14,954 nucleotides of DNA from Chloroflexota bacterium (GCA_003242205.1 QGUR01000092.1:1-14954), one strand, 5' to 3'. Positions 1-7,213 are shown, counted from the first letter of the stretch. Numbers and translations: made by a program. Notes: generated from the sequence alone by a model not told the origin.

Positions 1-84
1 TATTTTTTTTTTTTATTATGACTGGTACCCCCCAGATTTCCACAGGGTGGGTGCTGTGGAGCGCTAGATGTGTATAAGGGACCG
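1..84. other. Sequencing-adapter residue at contig end
   Basis: Positions 66-84 match the 19-base Nextera/Tn5 mosaic end (AGATGTGTATAAGAGACAG) at 17 of 19 bases. The 20 bases ending at 70 still resemble the Read 2 adapter arm at about half their positions. Upstream lies a T-run (3-14) and low-quality-looking sequence. Homology to the epimerase on the other strand stops exactly at 84/85. I read 1-84 as library-preparation artefact, not genome. A short open frame starting with the translated mosaic end should not be annotated as a gene. Confidence 0.88.
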
Positions 85-427
85 CCTTTTTACGGTAGCG
101 GCGCGCCGTTTTCAGCACGACCTCGGTTCCGCCGACGTTGATCTCAATCGTGTCGATTGGCTCGCTGATGATCTTATGCACGCCGACGGCAGCGGCCAGA
201 TGGTAGATGACGTCGCACTCGCTCACCAGCCGGTCCATGACGGTGACGTTGCGAATATCCTCAATCGCGTAGCGAAAATTCGGGTTTCCTTCCAGCGGGG
301 CGATATTGGCAAAGCGCCCGGTCGAGAGGTTGTCGATGACGGTGACGCGTTGGCCACAATCGAGCAGCCGGGCTGCAAGATGACTGCCGATAAATCCGGC
401 TCCGCCGGTAATCAATGCGTGGGTCAT
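85..427 (-). CDS. NAD-dependent epimerase/dehydratase, 3' part missing
   Basis: Extended short-chain dehydrogenase of the nucleotide-sugar epimerase/dehydratase family (UDP-glucose 4-epimerase, GDP-mannose dehydratase and relatives). It would act on an NDP-sugar in the cytoplasm for cell-surface glycan synthesis. About 114 codons are visible. Residues 8-14 are the Rossmann GGAGFIG loop, D32 in VIDNLSTG is the likely NAD ribose ligand, and HLAA (76-79) follows beta-4. The frame ends after ARRYRKK, just before the usual STSEVYG strand and the YxxxK catalytic pair, so the rest lies beyond the contig end. The ATG at 427 has GGAAGAG about 5 bases upstream. The gene is divergent from the response regulator. 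The exact substrate cannot be read from this fragment. Confidence 0.85.
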
Positions 428-548
428 AAGTCTCTTCCGTCGCCGGATAGTCTGTACGCGAGGATGTTACCGTAACGCCCGAAACTTGGCGACCCCGATG
501 ATCCTGCAGCGCGTTGGTCAGCAACCTTGCCGTTTTCCAACCGGCAGG

Positions 549-564
549 TTTGAACCTTTGAACC
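549..564. repeat. Tandem TTTGAACC repeat upstream of response regulator
   Basis: Two perfect head-to-tail copies of TTTGAACC lie at 549-556 and 557-564. The core TTTGAA recurs at 648-653 and 680-685, inside two GTTTGAAA copies 32 bases apart. All lie in the 285-base divergent region (428-712) between the epimerase and the regulator gene, which holds no gene that I can support. OmpR-type regulators often bind direct repeats, so these are candidate operator half-sites. That role is inference. Confidence 0.4.
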
Positions 565-615
565 TGAGCATGTAAGCAATTGTGTGTGCAGTCTCGGCTA
601 TGTTAAGTGGAGGGA

Positions 616-644
616 TTGCGTTGTAACAAACAGCATGATAGAGT
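616..644 (+). promoter_or_regulatory. Possible promoter of the response regulator gene
   Basis: TTGCGT (616-621), a 17-base spacer and TAGAGT (639-644) give a mediocre sigma70-like match about 70 bases before the ATG. A second candidate is TTGAAA (649-654), 16 bases, TAGAAA (671-676), which overlaps the dyad. I cannot choose between them from sequence alone. Confidence 0.25.
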
Positions 645-662
645 CGGTTTGAAATCTGAAAC

Positions 663-693
663 ACAGGAGTTAGAAAAAGTTTGAAACTCCTGT
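663..693 (+). promoter_or_regulatory. Inverted repeat 20 bases before the regulator start
   Basis: ACAGGAGTT (663-671) and AACTCCTGT (685-693) form a perfect 9-base inverted repeat around a 13-base A-rich centre. It ends 19 bases before the response regulator ATG. It could be an operator dyad or a 5'-UTR hairpin. There is no T-run behind it, so it is not a convincing terminator. Confidence 0.45.
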
Positions 694-712
694 AGTAAGA
701 AAGCGTCGACGC

Positions 713-1399
713 ATGGCGGAAAAAATCTTGGTCATCGATGACGAAGAGACGACGGTGCAGCTTCTCGCCTTGCTTTTGGAGCGGCGGGGATTTGAAGTCA
801 TCAAGGCATACAGCGCCGAGGATGGGCTGCGCAAGGCTTACCGCCATCAGCCTGATCTGGTGTTGCTGGACATCATGATGCCCGACATGGATGGCTGGGA
901 AGTCTGCAAGCGTCTGCGTGAAATGTCGGATGTGCCGATCGTCTTTCTGACGGCGCGTAGCGAAGTGAAGGACGTCGTGCGCGGGCTGGAAATGGGCGCG
1001 GATGATTACATCATCAAACCCTACGACAACGACGAACTGGTGGCGCGCGTTCGGGCGCACCTGCGCCGCTCGCCCAAGCCCAACATGAGCGAGGAACTGG
1101 TCTTCAACGGGGGCGAGTTTCGCATCAATTTCATGAACCGCGAGGTGCGCGTGCGTAACGATGTAAAGCACCTGACGCCGAAAGAATTTAACCTGCTCGG
1201 CGTGCTGGTTCGCAATGCCGGTCGTGTCGTGCCGCGCAACGAACTGGTGACCGAAGCATGGGGCGAGGAATACGCCGACGCCATCGACAGCCTGAAGCTC
1301 TACATTCACTACCTGCGGCAAAAGCTGGAGGCCGATCCGGAGCGACCGGAGTATATTCTGACTTCGCGCGGCGTCGGCTATCGTTTCGCCAACCGCTGA
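713..1399 (+). CDS. OmpR/PhoB-family response regulator
   Basis: Two-component transcription factor of 228 residues, the usual OmpR-family length. The receiver domain (about 4-118) has the acidic pair D9/D10, phosphoacceptor D53 in LLDIMMPDMDG, T80 and K101 in the KPYD motif. The C-terminal winged helix (about 130-227) has the LTPKEFNLL start, a recognition-helix region around SLKLYIHYLRQKL and the closing TSRGVGYRF wing. Phosphorylation of D53 should promote dimerisation and DNA binding. No histidine kinase gene is adjacent: the next gene is convergent and the previous one divergent, so this is an orphan here. The ATG lacks a strong Shine-Dalgarno. Target genes cannot be told from sequence; the repeats upstream hint at autoregulation. 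Confidence 0.95.
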   Translation: MAEKILVIDDEETTVQLLALLLERRGFEVIKAYSAEDGLRKAYRHQPDLVLLDIMMPDMDGWEVCKRLREMSDVPIVFLTARSEVKDVVRGLEMGADDYIIKPYDNDELVARVRAHLRRSPKPNMSEELVFNGGEFRINFMNREVRVRNDVKHLTPKEFNLLGVLVRNAGRVVPRNELVTEAWGEEYADAIDSLKLYIHYLRQKLEADPERPEYILTSRGVGYRFANR

Positions 1400-1424
1400 T
1401 CGCGCAAATAGGTGACCGGAGCAA

Positions 1425-1457
1425 AAAAAGAGGAAGCTGGAGAGGCTTCCTCTTTTT
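1425..1457. terminator. Bidirectional hairpin terminator
   Basis: AAAAAGAGGAAGC (1425-1437) pairs with GCTTCCTCTTTTT (1445-1457): 13 perfect base pairs around a 7-base loop, A-rich on the left and T-rich on the right. It sits between the convergent response regulator (ends 1399) and aquaporin (ends 1479), so it can stop both transcripts. Confidence 0.9.
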
Positions 1458-1478
1458 GATTTCGGACGCGGAAACCAG

Positions 1479-2126
1479 CTATTCCTTGATCGGCCCCAGA
1501 ACGTAGGTGTGCAGAACGCCCGCGAACAGCCCGCCGCCGAACATGCCGATAAAGTACGGCAGGACGTAGCTCAGGTCGCCCGCCACAATCGCCGGGCCGA
1601 GCGTGCGCGCCGGGTTCAGCGACGCGCCGGTATACGTGCCGCCCGCCAGAATGGCCGCTGCCAGCGTGACGCCGATGGCGAACGCTGCCATATTGCCGCC
1701 CTTGCCGTAGATGGCGGTCTGGTAAATTGTGCTGACGAGGAAGAAAACGAGGATGAATTCGAACGCCGCCGCTGCCCAGACGTTACTTTCCGTCAGGCTG
1801 CCGACGGTTGGGCCGACGTTGTTCGTGCCGAGGATGATCTGCAGAACCAGTGCCGCGCCGCTCCCGCCGGCAAACTGCGCCACCCAGTAGGCAATCGCGC
1901 GGGCGAAGGTGATTTTGCCGCCAATGAGCAGGCCCGCCGTCACCGCCGGGTTGATGTGCGTCTCGCTGATGTGGCCATAAGCGTAGATCAGCGCCGCCAG
2001 AATCAGGCCGTGCGCCAGCGCCGGTACGACGACAGGCTGGCCCGATGCGACCGCCGCGCCGCCGATGAAAACCAGCGCGAACGTACCGATGAATTCTGCC
2101 AGTGCAGGTTTGGCGATGTTATCCAT
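1479..2126 (-). CDS. Aquaporin / MIP-family channel
   Basis: Membrane channel of the major intrinsic protein family, for water or small neutral solutes. It has the six-helix double-repeat layout. Counting from the ATG at 2126 (215 residues), the NPA boxes are in HINPAVT (N59) and SLNPARTLGP (N171, with R174 behind it). Hand alignment with E. coli AqpZ gives a selectivity filter of His39, Ile159, Ala168, Arg174. AqpZ has Phe, His, Thr, Arg, so this is not a canonical water-only filter. It also lacks the Asp after the second NPA that marks glycerol facilitators. The start is uncertain: a TTG at 2138 would add four residues, but the AGGGGG upstream is too close to it and 14 bases from the ATG. 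It lies 96 bases downstream of the permease on the same strand. Confidence 0.93.
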   Translation of the reverse strand: MDNIAKPALAEFIGTFALVFIGGAAVASGQPVVVPALAHGLILAALIYAYGHISETHINPAVTAGLLIGGKITFARAIAYWVAQFAGGSGAALVLQIILGTNNVGPTVGSLTESNVWAAAAFEFILVFFLVSTIYQTAIYGKGGNMAAFAIGVTLAAAILAGGTYTGASLNPARTLGPAIVAGDLSYVLPYFIGMFGGGLFAGVLHTYVLGPIKE

Positions 2127-2222
2127 ACTGCGTTTCAATGCCCCCTGTTACTCATATTGTATTCAGCACTTGCAACACCCGTTGCGCGATATCGTCACGC
2201 ATGGAATGAAACTCAAACAGGG

Positions 2223-4028
2223 CTAACGGATGCCCCAGAATACGATCATGCCGACGAGTACCGCCACGGTCGAGATGACGGTCATCCAGAAGCCGGGTTT
2301 CAGAAAGTCGTTGAATGTATAACCGCCGGGACCCATCATCAGGATATTGACCGGATGCCCGAGCGGTGTCAGAAACGCGGCGGAACAGGCAATTGCCACC
2401 GCAACCCCGACTGCGTGAGGATTAAGTCCCGTTTGCAGCGCGGTCGTCACGGCGATCGGCGCGACGATGAGCGCGGTGACCTGTCCGCCAAGAAGTTGCG
2501 TGATGAGCACGGTCATCAGGAACAACCCGCCTACGACGGCCAGATTGCCGGACGACTGTAAGGCCGTTACCAAAACGGTGGCGATCTGGGACGCAAGCCC
2601 TGTTTTTGTCATGGCAATGCTGACAGGCAGCATTCCCGCGATGAGGACGATCACCCGCCACTCGACGGCATTATAGGCGTCGTCCATACTCAGGCAGCCG
2701 GTGAGCACCATCGCTACCGCGCCGGCCAGCATGCCCACGGCCACCGGAATGATATTCAGAATCGTTGCCACGAGCACAACCGCGGTGATGGCGGTGGCCC
2801 ACGTCGCCTTGTGCGGCCTCGGCGGGCGATAGGCATGGCCGCTTTGCAGCACCAGAAAATCGCGCTCTTCCGACAACGCGCGAATGGCCTGAGCCGGCCC
2901 AACCATGAGCACTGCGTCGCCCACTTGCAACGGTCTGAGGCCGACATCCGTGCGTACGCTGCGGCCTTCACGCCACAGCGCCACCGCCGTCAGGCCATAC
3001 TTGTTGCGGAAGCGTAGCTCCTTAAGCGTCTTGCCGATGGCGTTCGAGCGCGGCGGGATGACGACCTCGGTCAGATCGACCGAATAATCGTGTTGCGTGT
3101 TCTTGATGCCGTTGTTGCGCCCGACGGAGACGCCCCATTCCGCCAGTTTCCGCACGCGATCTTCGGTCCCAAGCGTCAGCAGATAGTCGCCCGCGCGCAG
3201 GCGTTCATTCGGCGCAGGCGCGAGGATGGCATGGTGGTCGCGCCAGATGGCGACGACGGTCACGCCTGCTTCTTCGCCGATGCCGCTGCGATCGAGCGAC
3301 ATGTTCACCAGCCGGCTTCCGGGCGGAACGCGCACTTCCCACAGCCGGTCGTCCAGCCGGTACGTTTCGCGCAGCGAGCGCGAGAGCGCCGCCGCGCTGA
3401 CGCTGCCCGAAGGCGACTCGCGGTCTGGCAGCATGCGGCGGCCCCAGATGGTCATGAAGACCAGCGCTGCGATGGCCACCAGTCCGCCGGTCGCCAGAAA
3501 GTCGACCATGGTGAGGCCGCCGAGGCCGTTTTCCTGCAACACATCGCTGACGATGATGTTGGCCGTGGTGAAATAGGTCGCCATGCCGCCGACCAGCGTG
3601 CCAAAGGCAAGCGGAATCAGCAGCTTGGAGGCGCGCACGTTGGCGTCGCGCGCGACCTGAACCACCGCCGGCATCAGCATTGCGCCCGCGGCGATGCTGA
3701 TCATCACCAGCGAGAGCAGCGCGCCCGCGCCCATCACGATGATGACCAGACGCACTTCCGAACTGCCGCTGAGCAGCCGTATGCGGTCGGCGATGTTTTG
3801 GACCACGCCTGTGGCGTTGAGCCCTTCCGTAATCACAAACAGGCTGACGATCGTGATGATGGCCGAGCGGCCAAAGCCAGAAAATGCTTCTTCGGGCGTG
3901 ACCAGACCGGTAACGCCAAGCGCGAGCAAAACCAGCAGAGCAACAACGTCAGGGCGGAGGCGGCTGGAGGCGATCAGTCCCAGAGCCGCCGTAACCACCC
4001 CGATCAGAATCCATTCTTCAGAAGTCAT
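2223..4028 (-). CDS. SLC13/DASS-like permease with two RCK_C domains
   Basis: Inner-membrane permease of the ion-transporter superfamily, 601 residues, in the common bacterial form where two TrkA_C/RCK_C regulatory domains are inserted in the middle. Hydrophobic helices occupy about 5-195 and 408-600; the RCK_C domains are about 225-298 and 316-394. Relatives move sulfate, dicarboxylates or other anions with Na+ or H+. The second-repeat motif FLTPLGHPVN (about 552-561) and the first-repeat ANIIVSD (about 156-162) are conserved. The Asn residues of the two SNT/NNT ion-binding loops appear replaced (see findings), so substrate and coupling ion are unknown. The ATG at 4028 has no clear Shine-Dalgarno. 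A strong promoter lies just upstream, so it likely starts a transcript running into the aquaporin. Confidence 0.9.
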   Translation of the reverse strand: MTSEEWILIGVVTAALGLIASSRLRPDVVALLVLLALGVTGLVTPEEAFSGFGRSAIITIVSLFVITEGLNATGVVQNIADRIRLLSGSSEVRLVIIVMGAGALLSLVMISIAAGAMLMPAVVQVARDANVRASKLLIPLAFGTLVGGMATYFTTANIIVSDVLQENGLGGLTMVDFLATGGLVAIAALVFMTIWGRRMLPDRESPSGSVSAAALSRSLRETYRLDDRLWEVRVPPGSRLVNMSLDRSGIGEEAGVTVVAIWRDHHAILAPAPNERLRAGDYLLTLGTEDRVRKLAEWGVSVGRNNGIKNTQHDYSVDLTEVVIPPRSNAIGKTLKELRFRNKYGLTAVALWREGRSVRTDVGLRPLQVGDAVLMVGPAQAIRALSEERDFLVLQSGHAYRPPRPHKATWATAITAVVLVATILNIIPVAVGMLAGAVAMVLTGCLSMDDAYNAVEWRVIVLIAGMLPVSIAMTKTGLASQIATVLVTALQSSGNLAVVGGLFLMTVLITQLLGGQVTALIVAPIAVTTALQTGLNPHAVGVAVAIACSAAFLTPLGHPVNILMMGPGGYTFNDFLKPGFWMTVISTVAVLVGMIVFWGIR

Positions 4029-4063
4029 ATACCGGAAAATATCGTGAGCAGTCGTATTCTCGA

Positions 4064-4092
4064 AGTATACGCCGTGCTCCTTCGGGTAACAA
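4064..4092 (-). promoter_or_regulatory. Sigma70-type promoter for the SLC13-like permease
   Basis: On the minus strand, TTGTTA (4092-4087), exactly 17 bases, TATACT (4069-4064). Transcription should begin near 4057, leaving a leader of about 29 bases before the ATG at 4028. Confidence 0.65.
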
Positions 4093-4120
4093 CGGGCGGC
4101 TGTTTCTAACGCGCGATTTC

Positions 4121-4149
4121 CTGCAGCCGCACTGCTTTAGCGGCTGCAG
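4121..4149. repeat. Perfect 10-bp inverted repeat in intergenic gap
   Basis: CTGCAGCCGC (4121-4130) and GCGGCTGCAG (4140-4149) flank a 9-base loop. A second small palindrome with a CGGGCGA arm lies at 4174-4189. Both are in the 273-base gap between the aminotransferase and permease genes, which otherwise holds no gene. Neither has a T-run in the minus-strand direction, so they are stem-loops of unproven role, perhaps Rho-dependent or 3'-end structures for the aminotransferase mRNA. Confidence 0.5.
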
Positions 4150-4301
4150 AGTGTCACAAGCGCGTGAATAAACCGGGCGAGTTCGCCCGTCCACTCCGGG
4201 ATAAGACGGCTTTGCCTTGCAGTTGCCGGTTGGCCATCGCCGCGCCGGCCAGAGGTTGCCGTTCTTTCCCGGTATCTTCGTTCAGACCGGGTTCCTTTCG
4301 C

Positions 4302-5510
4302 TCAGACGACTTCTTTTAGCGTCGCGCCCAGCCGCTTGATCCCTTCCACAATGCGCTCCGGGCGGGCGTTGCTGAAGTTCAGGCGGAATGTGTTTTTACC
4401 TGTGTCGCCGATGAAGAAGTCGTCGCATGGCACGAAGGCGACATCCTTCGCCAGCGCCAGCTTGAGCACGTCGCGGGCGTTCAGGTGCTCCGGCATCGTC
4501 ACCATCAGGAACAGGCCGCCCTCCGGGCGTGTCCACGTAACTTCCTCCGGGAAGTGCTCTTCCATCGTGGCGAGCATCAGGTCGCGCCGCTGGCGGTAAA
4601 CGTCGCGCAGGTTGGCGATGTGCGCTTCCAGAAAAGCCTCGTCGCGCGCGACTTCGTAAGTGACGTATTGGTTAAAGGTGCTGGTATGCAGGTCGGTCGC
4701 CTGTTTTACCTGCACGAGTTTATCGATGACGGGCAGGGCCGCCGCTACCCAGCCGATACGCAGGCCGGGCGTTAGCACTTTGGAGAACGTGCCGCAGTAA
4801 ATGACGCTGCCGTCCAGACCGGTCGCGCCGCGATGCTCGGCTTCCATCGCCAGTACGCTCGGCGCGGGATCGCCGCTGTAGCGCAGTTCGCCATACGGAT
4901 CGTCCTCGATGAACGGCAGGTTATACCGGGCAATCAGCGCCGCCAGTTGCGCGCGCCGCTGGCGTGTAAGCGTTGTGCCCTGCGGGTTTTGAAACGTCGG
5001 TATGGCGTACATCAGCTTGGGATGATCGGCCAGCAGCGGCTCCAGCTCATCGACGATCATGCCATCGCCGTCGGTCGGTACGGCGGTAAACCGGAGTTGA
5101 AACGGTCGCCACGAGGTCATCATGCCGACGTAGGTCGGGTTCTCGACGATCACGCCGTCGCCTTCGTTGAGGAAGATGCGCGCCAGCATATCGACGGCCT
5201 GCTGCGACCCGCTGGTGATGAGGATGTTGTCAGGATGAACCTGAAATTTGCCGTGCGACAACCGCCGGGCAATCAATTCACGCAGTTCGGGCATGCCCTC
5301 GGTCGTGCTGTACTGCAGGACTTCCGGCCCGCGTTCGGCCAGTACCGTGTCCGCCGCCTGACGGATGCGTTCTACCGGAAACAATTCCGGCGCGGGCAGG
5401 CCGCCCGCAAACGAGATGACTTCCGGTCTGGCGGTGAGCTTGAGAATCTCGCGCACGGTGGAGCGCTTCATGTATTGTGTGCGGTCCGCAAACAGCGAGT
5501 CCCAGTTCAT
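4302..5510 (-). CDS. PLP-dependent class I/II aminotransferase (LysN/2-aminoadipate type)
   Basis: Cytoplasmic fold-type I aminotransferase, 402 residues, closest in flavour to LysN 2-aminoadipate/aromatic aminotransferases and to the catalytic half of MocR proteins, but with no GntR DNA-binding domain. The internal aldimine lysine is K244 in the TFSKVLTPGLRIGW motif. N175 (QNPQG), D203 and Y206 (EDDPYGELRY) are the expected PLP contacts, and R376 (FRLNFS) is the substrate-carboxylate arginine. SFAGGLPAPELFP near the N-terminus is typical of this subgroup. ATG 5510 has AGGA about 5 bases upstream. It lies 120 bases behind the small unknown gene, so it may or may not share its transcript. Substrate range in this family is broad; 2-oxoglutarate is the usual acceptor. 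Confidence 0.93.
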   Translation of the reverse strand: MNWDSLFADRTQYMKRSTVREILKLTARPEVISFAGGLPAPELFPVERIRQAADTVLAERGPEVLQYSTTEGMPELRELIARRLSHGKFQVHPDNILITSGSQQAVDMLARIFLNEGDGVIVENPTYVGMMTSWRPFQLRFTAVPTDGDGMIVDELEPLLADHPKLMYAIPTFQNPQGTTLTRQRRAQLAALIARYNLPFIEDDPYGELRYSGDPAPSVLAMEAEHRGATGLDGSVIYCGTFSKVLTPGLRIGWVAAALPVIDKLVQVKQATDLHTSTFNQYVTYEVARDEAFLEAHIANLRDVYRQRRDLMLATMEEHFPEEVTWTRPEGGLFLMVTMPEHLNARDVLKLALAKDVAFVPCDDFFIGDTGKNTFRLNFSNARPERIVEGIKRLGATLKEVV

Positions 5511-5539
5511 GATTCCTGTGCCTTCTCGTGGTGTGATGG

Positions 5540-5572
5540 GGGGAGCGTGTGCCTCAGCGTCATGCGCTCCCC
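5540..5572. repeat. Inverted repeat between unknown gene and aminotransferase
   Basis: GGGGAGCG (5540-5547) and CGCTCCCC (5565-5572) form an 8-bp stem with a 17-base loop. It lies 3' of the 141-codon gene and 30 bases before the aminotransferase start. There is no T-run on the minus strand, so it may be a weak terminator, an operator or an mRNA-stabilising hairpin. Confidence 0.4.
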
Positions 5573-5630
5573 TGTTCGATATAAACGTGTTGCGCTCATG
5601 AGGGGCGGCGGCGAACCCCCCGCATAACCG

Positions 5631-6056
5631 TCATTCGCCGCGCATCACCCGGTAGCGAAGGACATAGTGTGCACCCTCCGCCGTAAAAGCAAGCTGGATT
5701 TCCCCGTGCGCGCTATCAGCGCTGAAGATTTCGACATCTCCGATACGGTCATCGCCCAGCAGCAGGTCGCGTTCCCGCAGTTCGAGCCGCGCCCGTTCCC
5801 CGCTGAATTCGATGCGAAAGTCCTCCGCGTTGAAGGTCTGCATCGGTATCCATCCCTGACGCGTGTGCAGCCTGCCATGGACGAAGTCGACTTCATCGAC
5901 CTGCTGGTCGTTTTCAAGTCGCTCCCGCATTCGCAGCCCGCCGACCGACCAGACCGTGCGGCCATCGACGTTGATGTAGATTTCATCGCCTTCGTTTTCC
6001 TGCGCCGTTATGCAGCGCAGCGAGATCAGTTGCAGGGCTAGCGGCGCGGTCGTCAT
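5631..6056 (-). CDS. Conserved-looking hypothetical protein, 141 aa
   Basis: I do not recognise the family. The protein is soluble, with no signal peptide or membrane segment. It is rich in short alternating hydrophobic/charged stretches that suggest an all-beta fold. The N-terminal part (SLRCITAQENEGDEIYINV, about residues 13-31) resembles acidic beta-sandwich domains that start with a Cys and a DEIY/DEVY strand, but I cannot name a domain with confidence. The middle is very acidic and Arg-rich (LELRERDLLLGDDRIGDVEIF). The ATG at 6056 is preferred: GGGAGG ends 9 bases upstream, whereas a TTG at 6065 abuts that site. The start lies 41 bases after the stop of the PLP enzyme, so the two are likely cotranscribed. 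Confidence 0.7.
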   Translation of the reverse strand: MTTAPLALQLISLRCITAQENEGDEIYINVDGRTVWSVGGLRMRERLENDQQVDEVDFVHGRLHTRQGWIPMQTFNAEDFRIEFSGERARLELRERDLLLGDDRIGDVEIFSADSAHGEIQLAFTAEGAHYVLRYRVMRGE

Positions 6057-6097
6057 CGTGGCCAACCTCCCGGCTGAAACGAGCGTTAACGGCTACG

Positions 6098-7150
6098 TTA
6101 CCATACCAGACCGCGCGCGGCTACAGACCAAGTGACCTCTACCGTTTCGCCCCGCACGCCGTAGAGCTGGTTGTGCAGGTTGGTGACGACGCAGGTATGG
6201 ACCGGAATGACATGCACAATCTCGCCGATGGCAGGCCGGCGCTCGCAGGCGCTGACGTCGACATAGGCATGTTCCTCGTTAAGCTGGTAGATGCGCGCCT
6301 CCGGATATTCGACGATGTGACCGTAACCGCCGTCGATGGTATCGCTGGTGAGCGTCTTGCTGCCGCTGTCGAGGATAGCGCGCGTTTCGGATGGGCGGCT
6401 GACGACCGTCGCGCGCACGCGCATGGCGCAGTCGTCCAGCGTCGTCCAACCCTTGACGACCGATGTCCAGTCGTAAAAGACGTAGGTTCCAACGCGCAAC
6501 TCGGTCAGTTCCGGGACTTCATGCGCCTGCAGCGCCGCGCCCGTGCCGCCGCCGCTGACGCTTTCCACGCCGATGCCCGCCTGTTCGAGCCGGGCCAGCA
6601 CTTCCTGCAGCGCCGGGCGGATCGTCGCGTTGCTGGGATACACCAGCAGCCCCGCGAAATGCAGGTGCGGGTCGGCGTCGATCTGCTTCGCCAGCTCGAC
6701 CGCCCGCTCGACCGGCGCGCCCGTGCGCTGGATATCCGTTTCCAGATCGACCATGACGCGGATCGTCATATCTCTGGCCGCCGCCGCTGCCGACAATCCT
6801 GCGATCACGGTGGGGTGATCCGCCGAAACGGTGACGCGGTTATGGAGCGCCAGCGCGGCCAACCGCGCGGTTTTCCGCTCACCCAGAATGTTGTATGGAA
6901 TTTGAATGTCGTGAAAGCCTTCACCGGCAAAGATTTCGGCCTCGCTAACCTTCTGGCAGGCGATGCCAACCGCGCCCGCTTCCAACTGGCGGCGCGCGAT
7001 GTCGGGAATCTTGTGTGTTTTGATATGCGGGCGAAAGGCCAGACCAAGCGCGTCGCAACGAGCCTGCATATTGCGGATGTTGCGCTCCATCCGGTCGAGG
7101 TCGATCAGCACGCTCGGCGTTTCCAGATCATGAATTGAGAGTGTTGTCAT
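6098..7150 (-). CDS. D-threonine aldolase / D-serine dehydratase-like PLP enzyme
   Basis: Cytoplasmic fold-type III (alanine-racemase-like) PLP enzyme, 350 residues, full length. It has the N-terminal TP-x-x-LIDLDRMERNI motif, then RPHIKTHK with the PLP lysine at K44. A Gly-rich phosphate-binding loop follows (SGGGTG, about 199-204). DSGSKTLTSD (261-270) is the C-terminal family signature. The presumed metal site near the C-terminus reads H318-T-C320. From memory, His/Cys is the zinc pair of eukaryotic-type D-serine dehydratase, whereas D-threonine aldolases use His/Asp. This favours beta-elimination on a D-3-hydroxy amino acid over aldolase cleavage, but substrate is open. No strong Shine-Dalgarno precedes the ATG. 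The repeat at 7177-7213 separates it from the upstream MBL gene. Confidence 0.88.
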   Translation of the reverse strand: MTTLSIHDLETPSVLIDLDRMERNIRNMQARCDALGLAFRPHIKTHKIPDIARRQLEAGAVGIACQKVSEAEIFAGEGFHDIQIPYNILGERKTARLAALALHNRVTVSADHPTVIAGLSAAAAARDMTIRVMVDLETDIQRTGAPVERAVELAKQIDADPHLHFAGLLVYPSNATIRPALQEVLARLEQAGIGVESVSGGGTGAALQAHEVPELTELRVGTYVFYDWTSVVKGWTTLDDCAMRVRATVVSRPSETRAILDSGSKTLTSDTIDGGYGHIVEYPEARIYQLNEEHAYVDVSACERRPAIGEIVHVIPVHTCVVTNLHNQLYGVRGETVEVTWSVAARGLVW

Positions 7151-7176
7151 GGCGTTTCGTTTGCCTGTGATTTCTT

Positions 7177-7213
7177 CCCCTCTCCAAAACGACTTTTGCG
7201 CTTCGGAGAGGGG
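7177..7213. repeat. REP-like intergenic hairpin
   Basis: CCCCTCTCC (7177-7185) and GGAGAGGGG (7205-7213) pair over 9 bp. The right arm continues into CCGGGGGTAAGG and GTGAGG up to about 7234. CCTCTCC/GGAGAGG arms followed by CCGGGGGTGAGG are the look of dispersed extragenic hairpins found in many GC-rich genomes. It fills the 85-base gap between the MBL-fold gene and the PLP enzyme gene. Confidence 0.5.

Noticed and set aside
68..475. Plus-strand frame starting with the adapter
   Set aside because: Its start is the translated mosaic end and the rest is antisense to the epimerase.
518..1321. Long minus-strand open frame over the response regulator
   Set aside because: Antisense shadow in GC-rich coding DNA; composition rich in His, Gln and Arg, no domain, and the plus-strand gene is certain.
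1509..2561. 350-codon plus-strand frame across aquaporin and permease
   Set aside because: Runs antisense over two clear genes, is extremely Arg/Asp/Gln-rich and matches no protein pattern.
3090..4109. 339-codon plus-strand frame opposite the permease
   Set aside because: Antisense shadow with the same biased composition.
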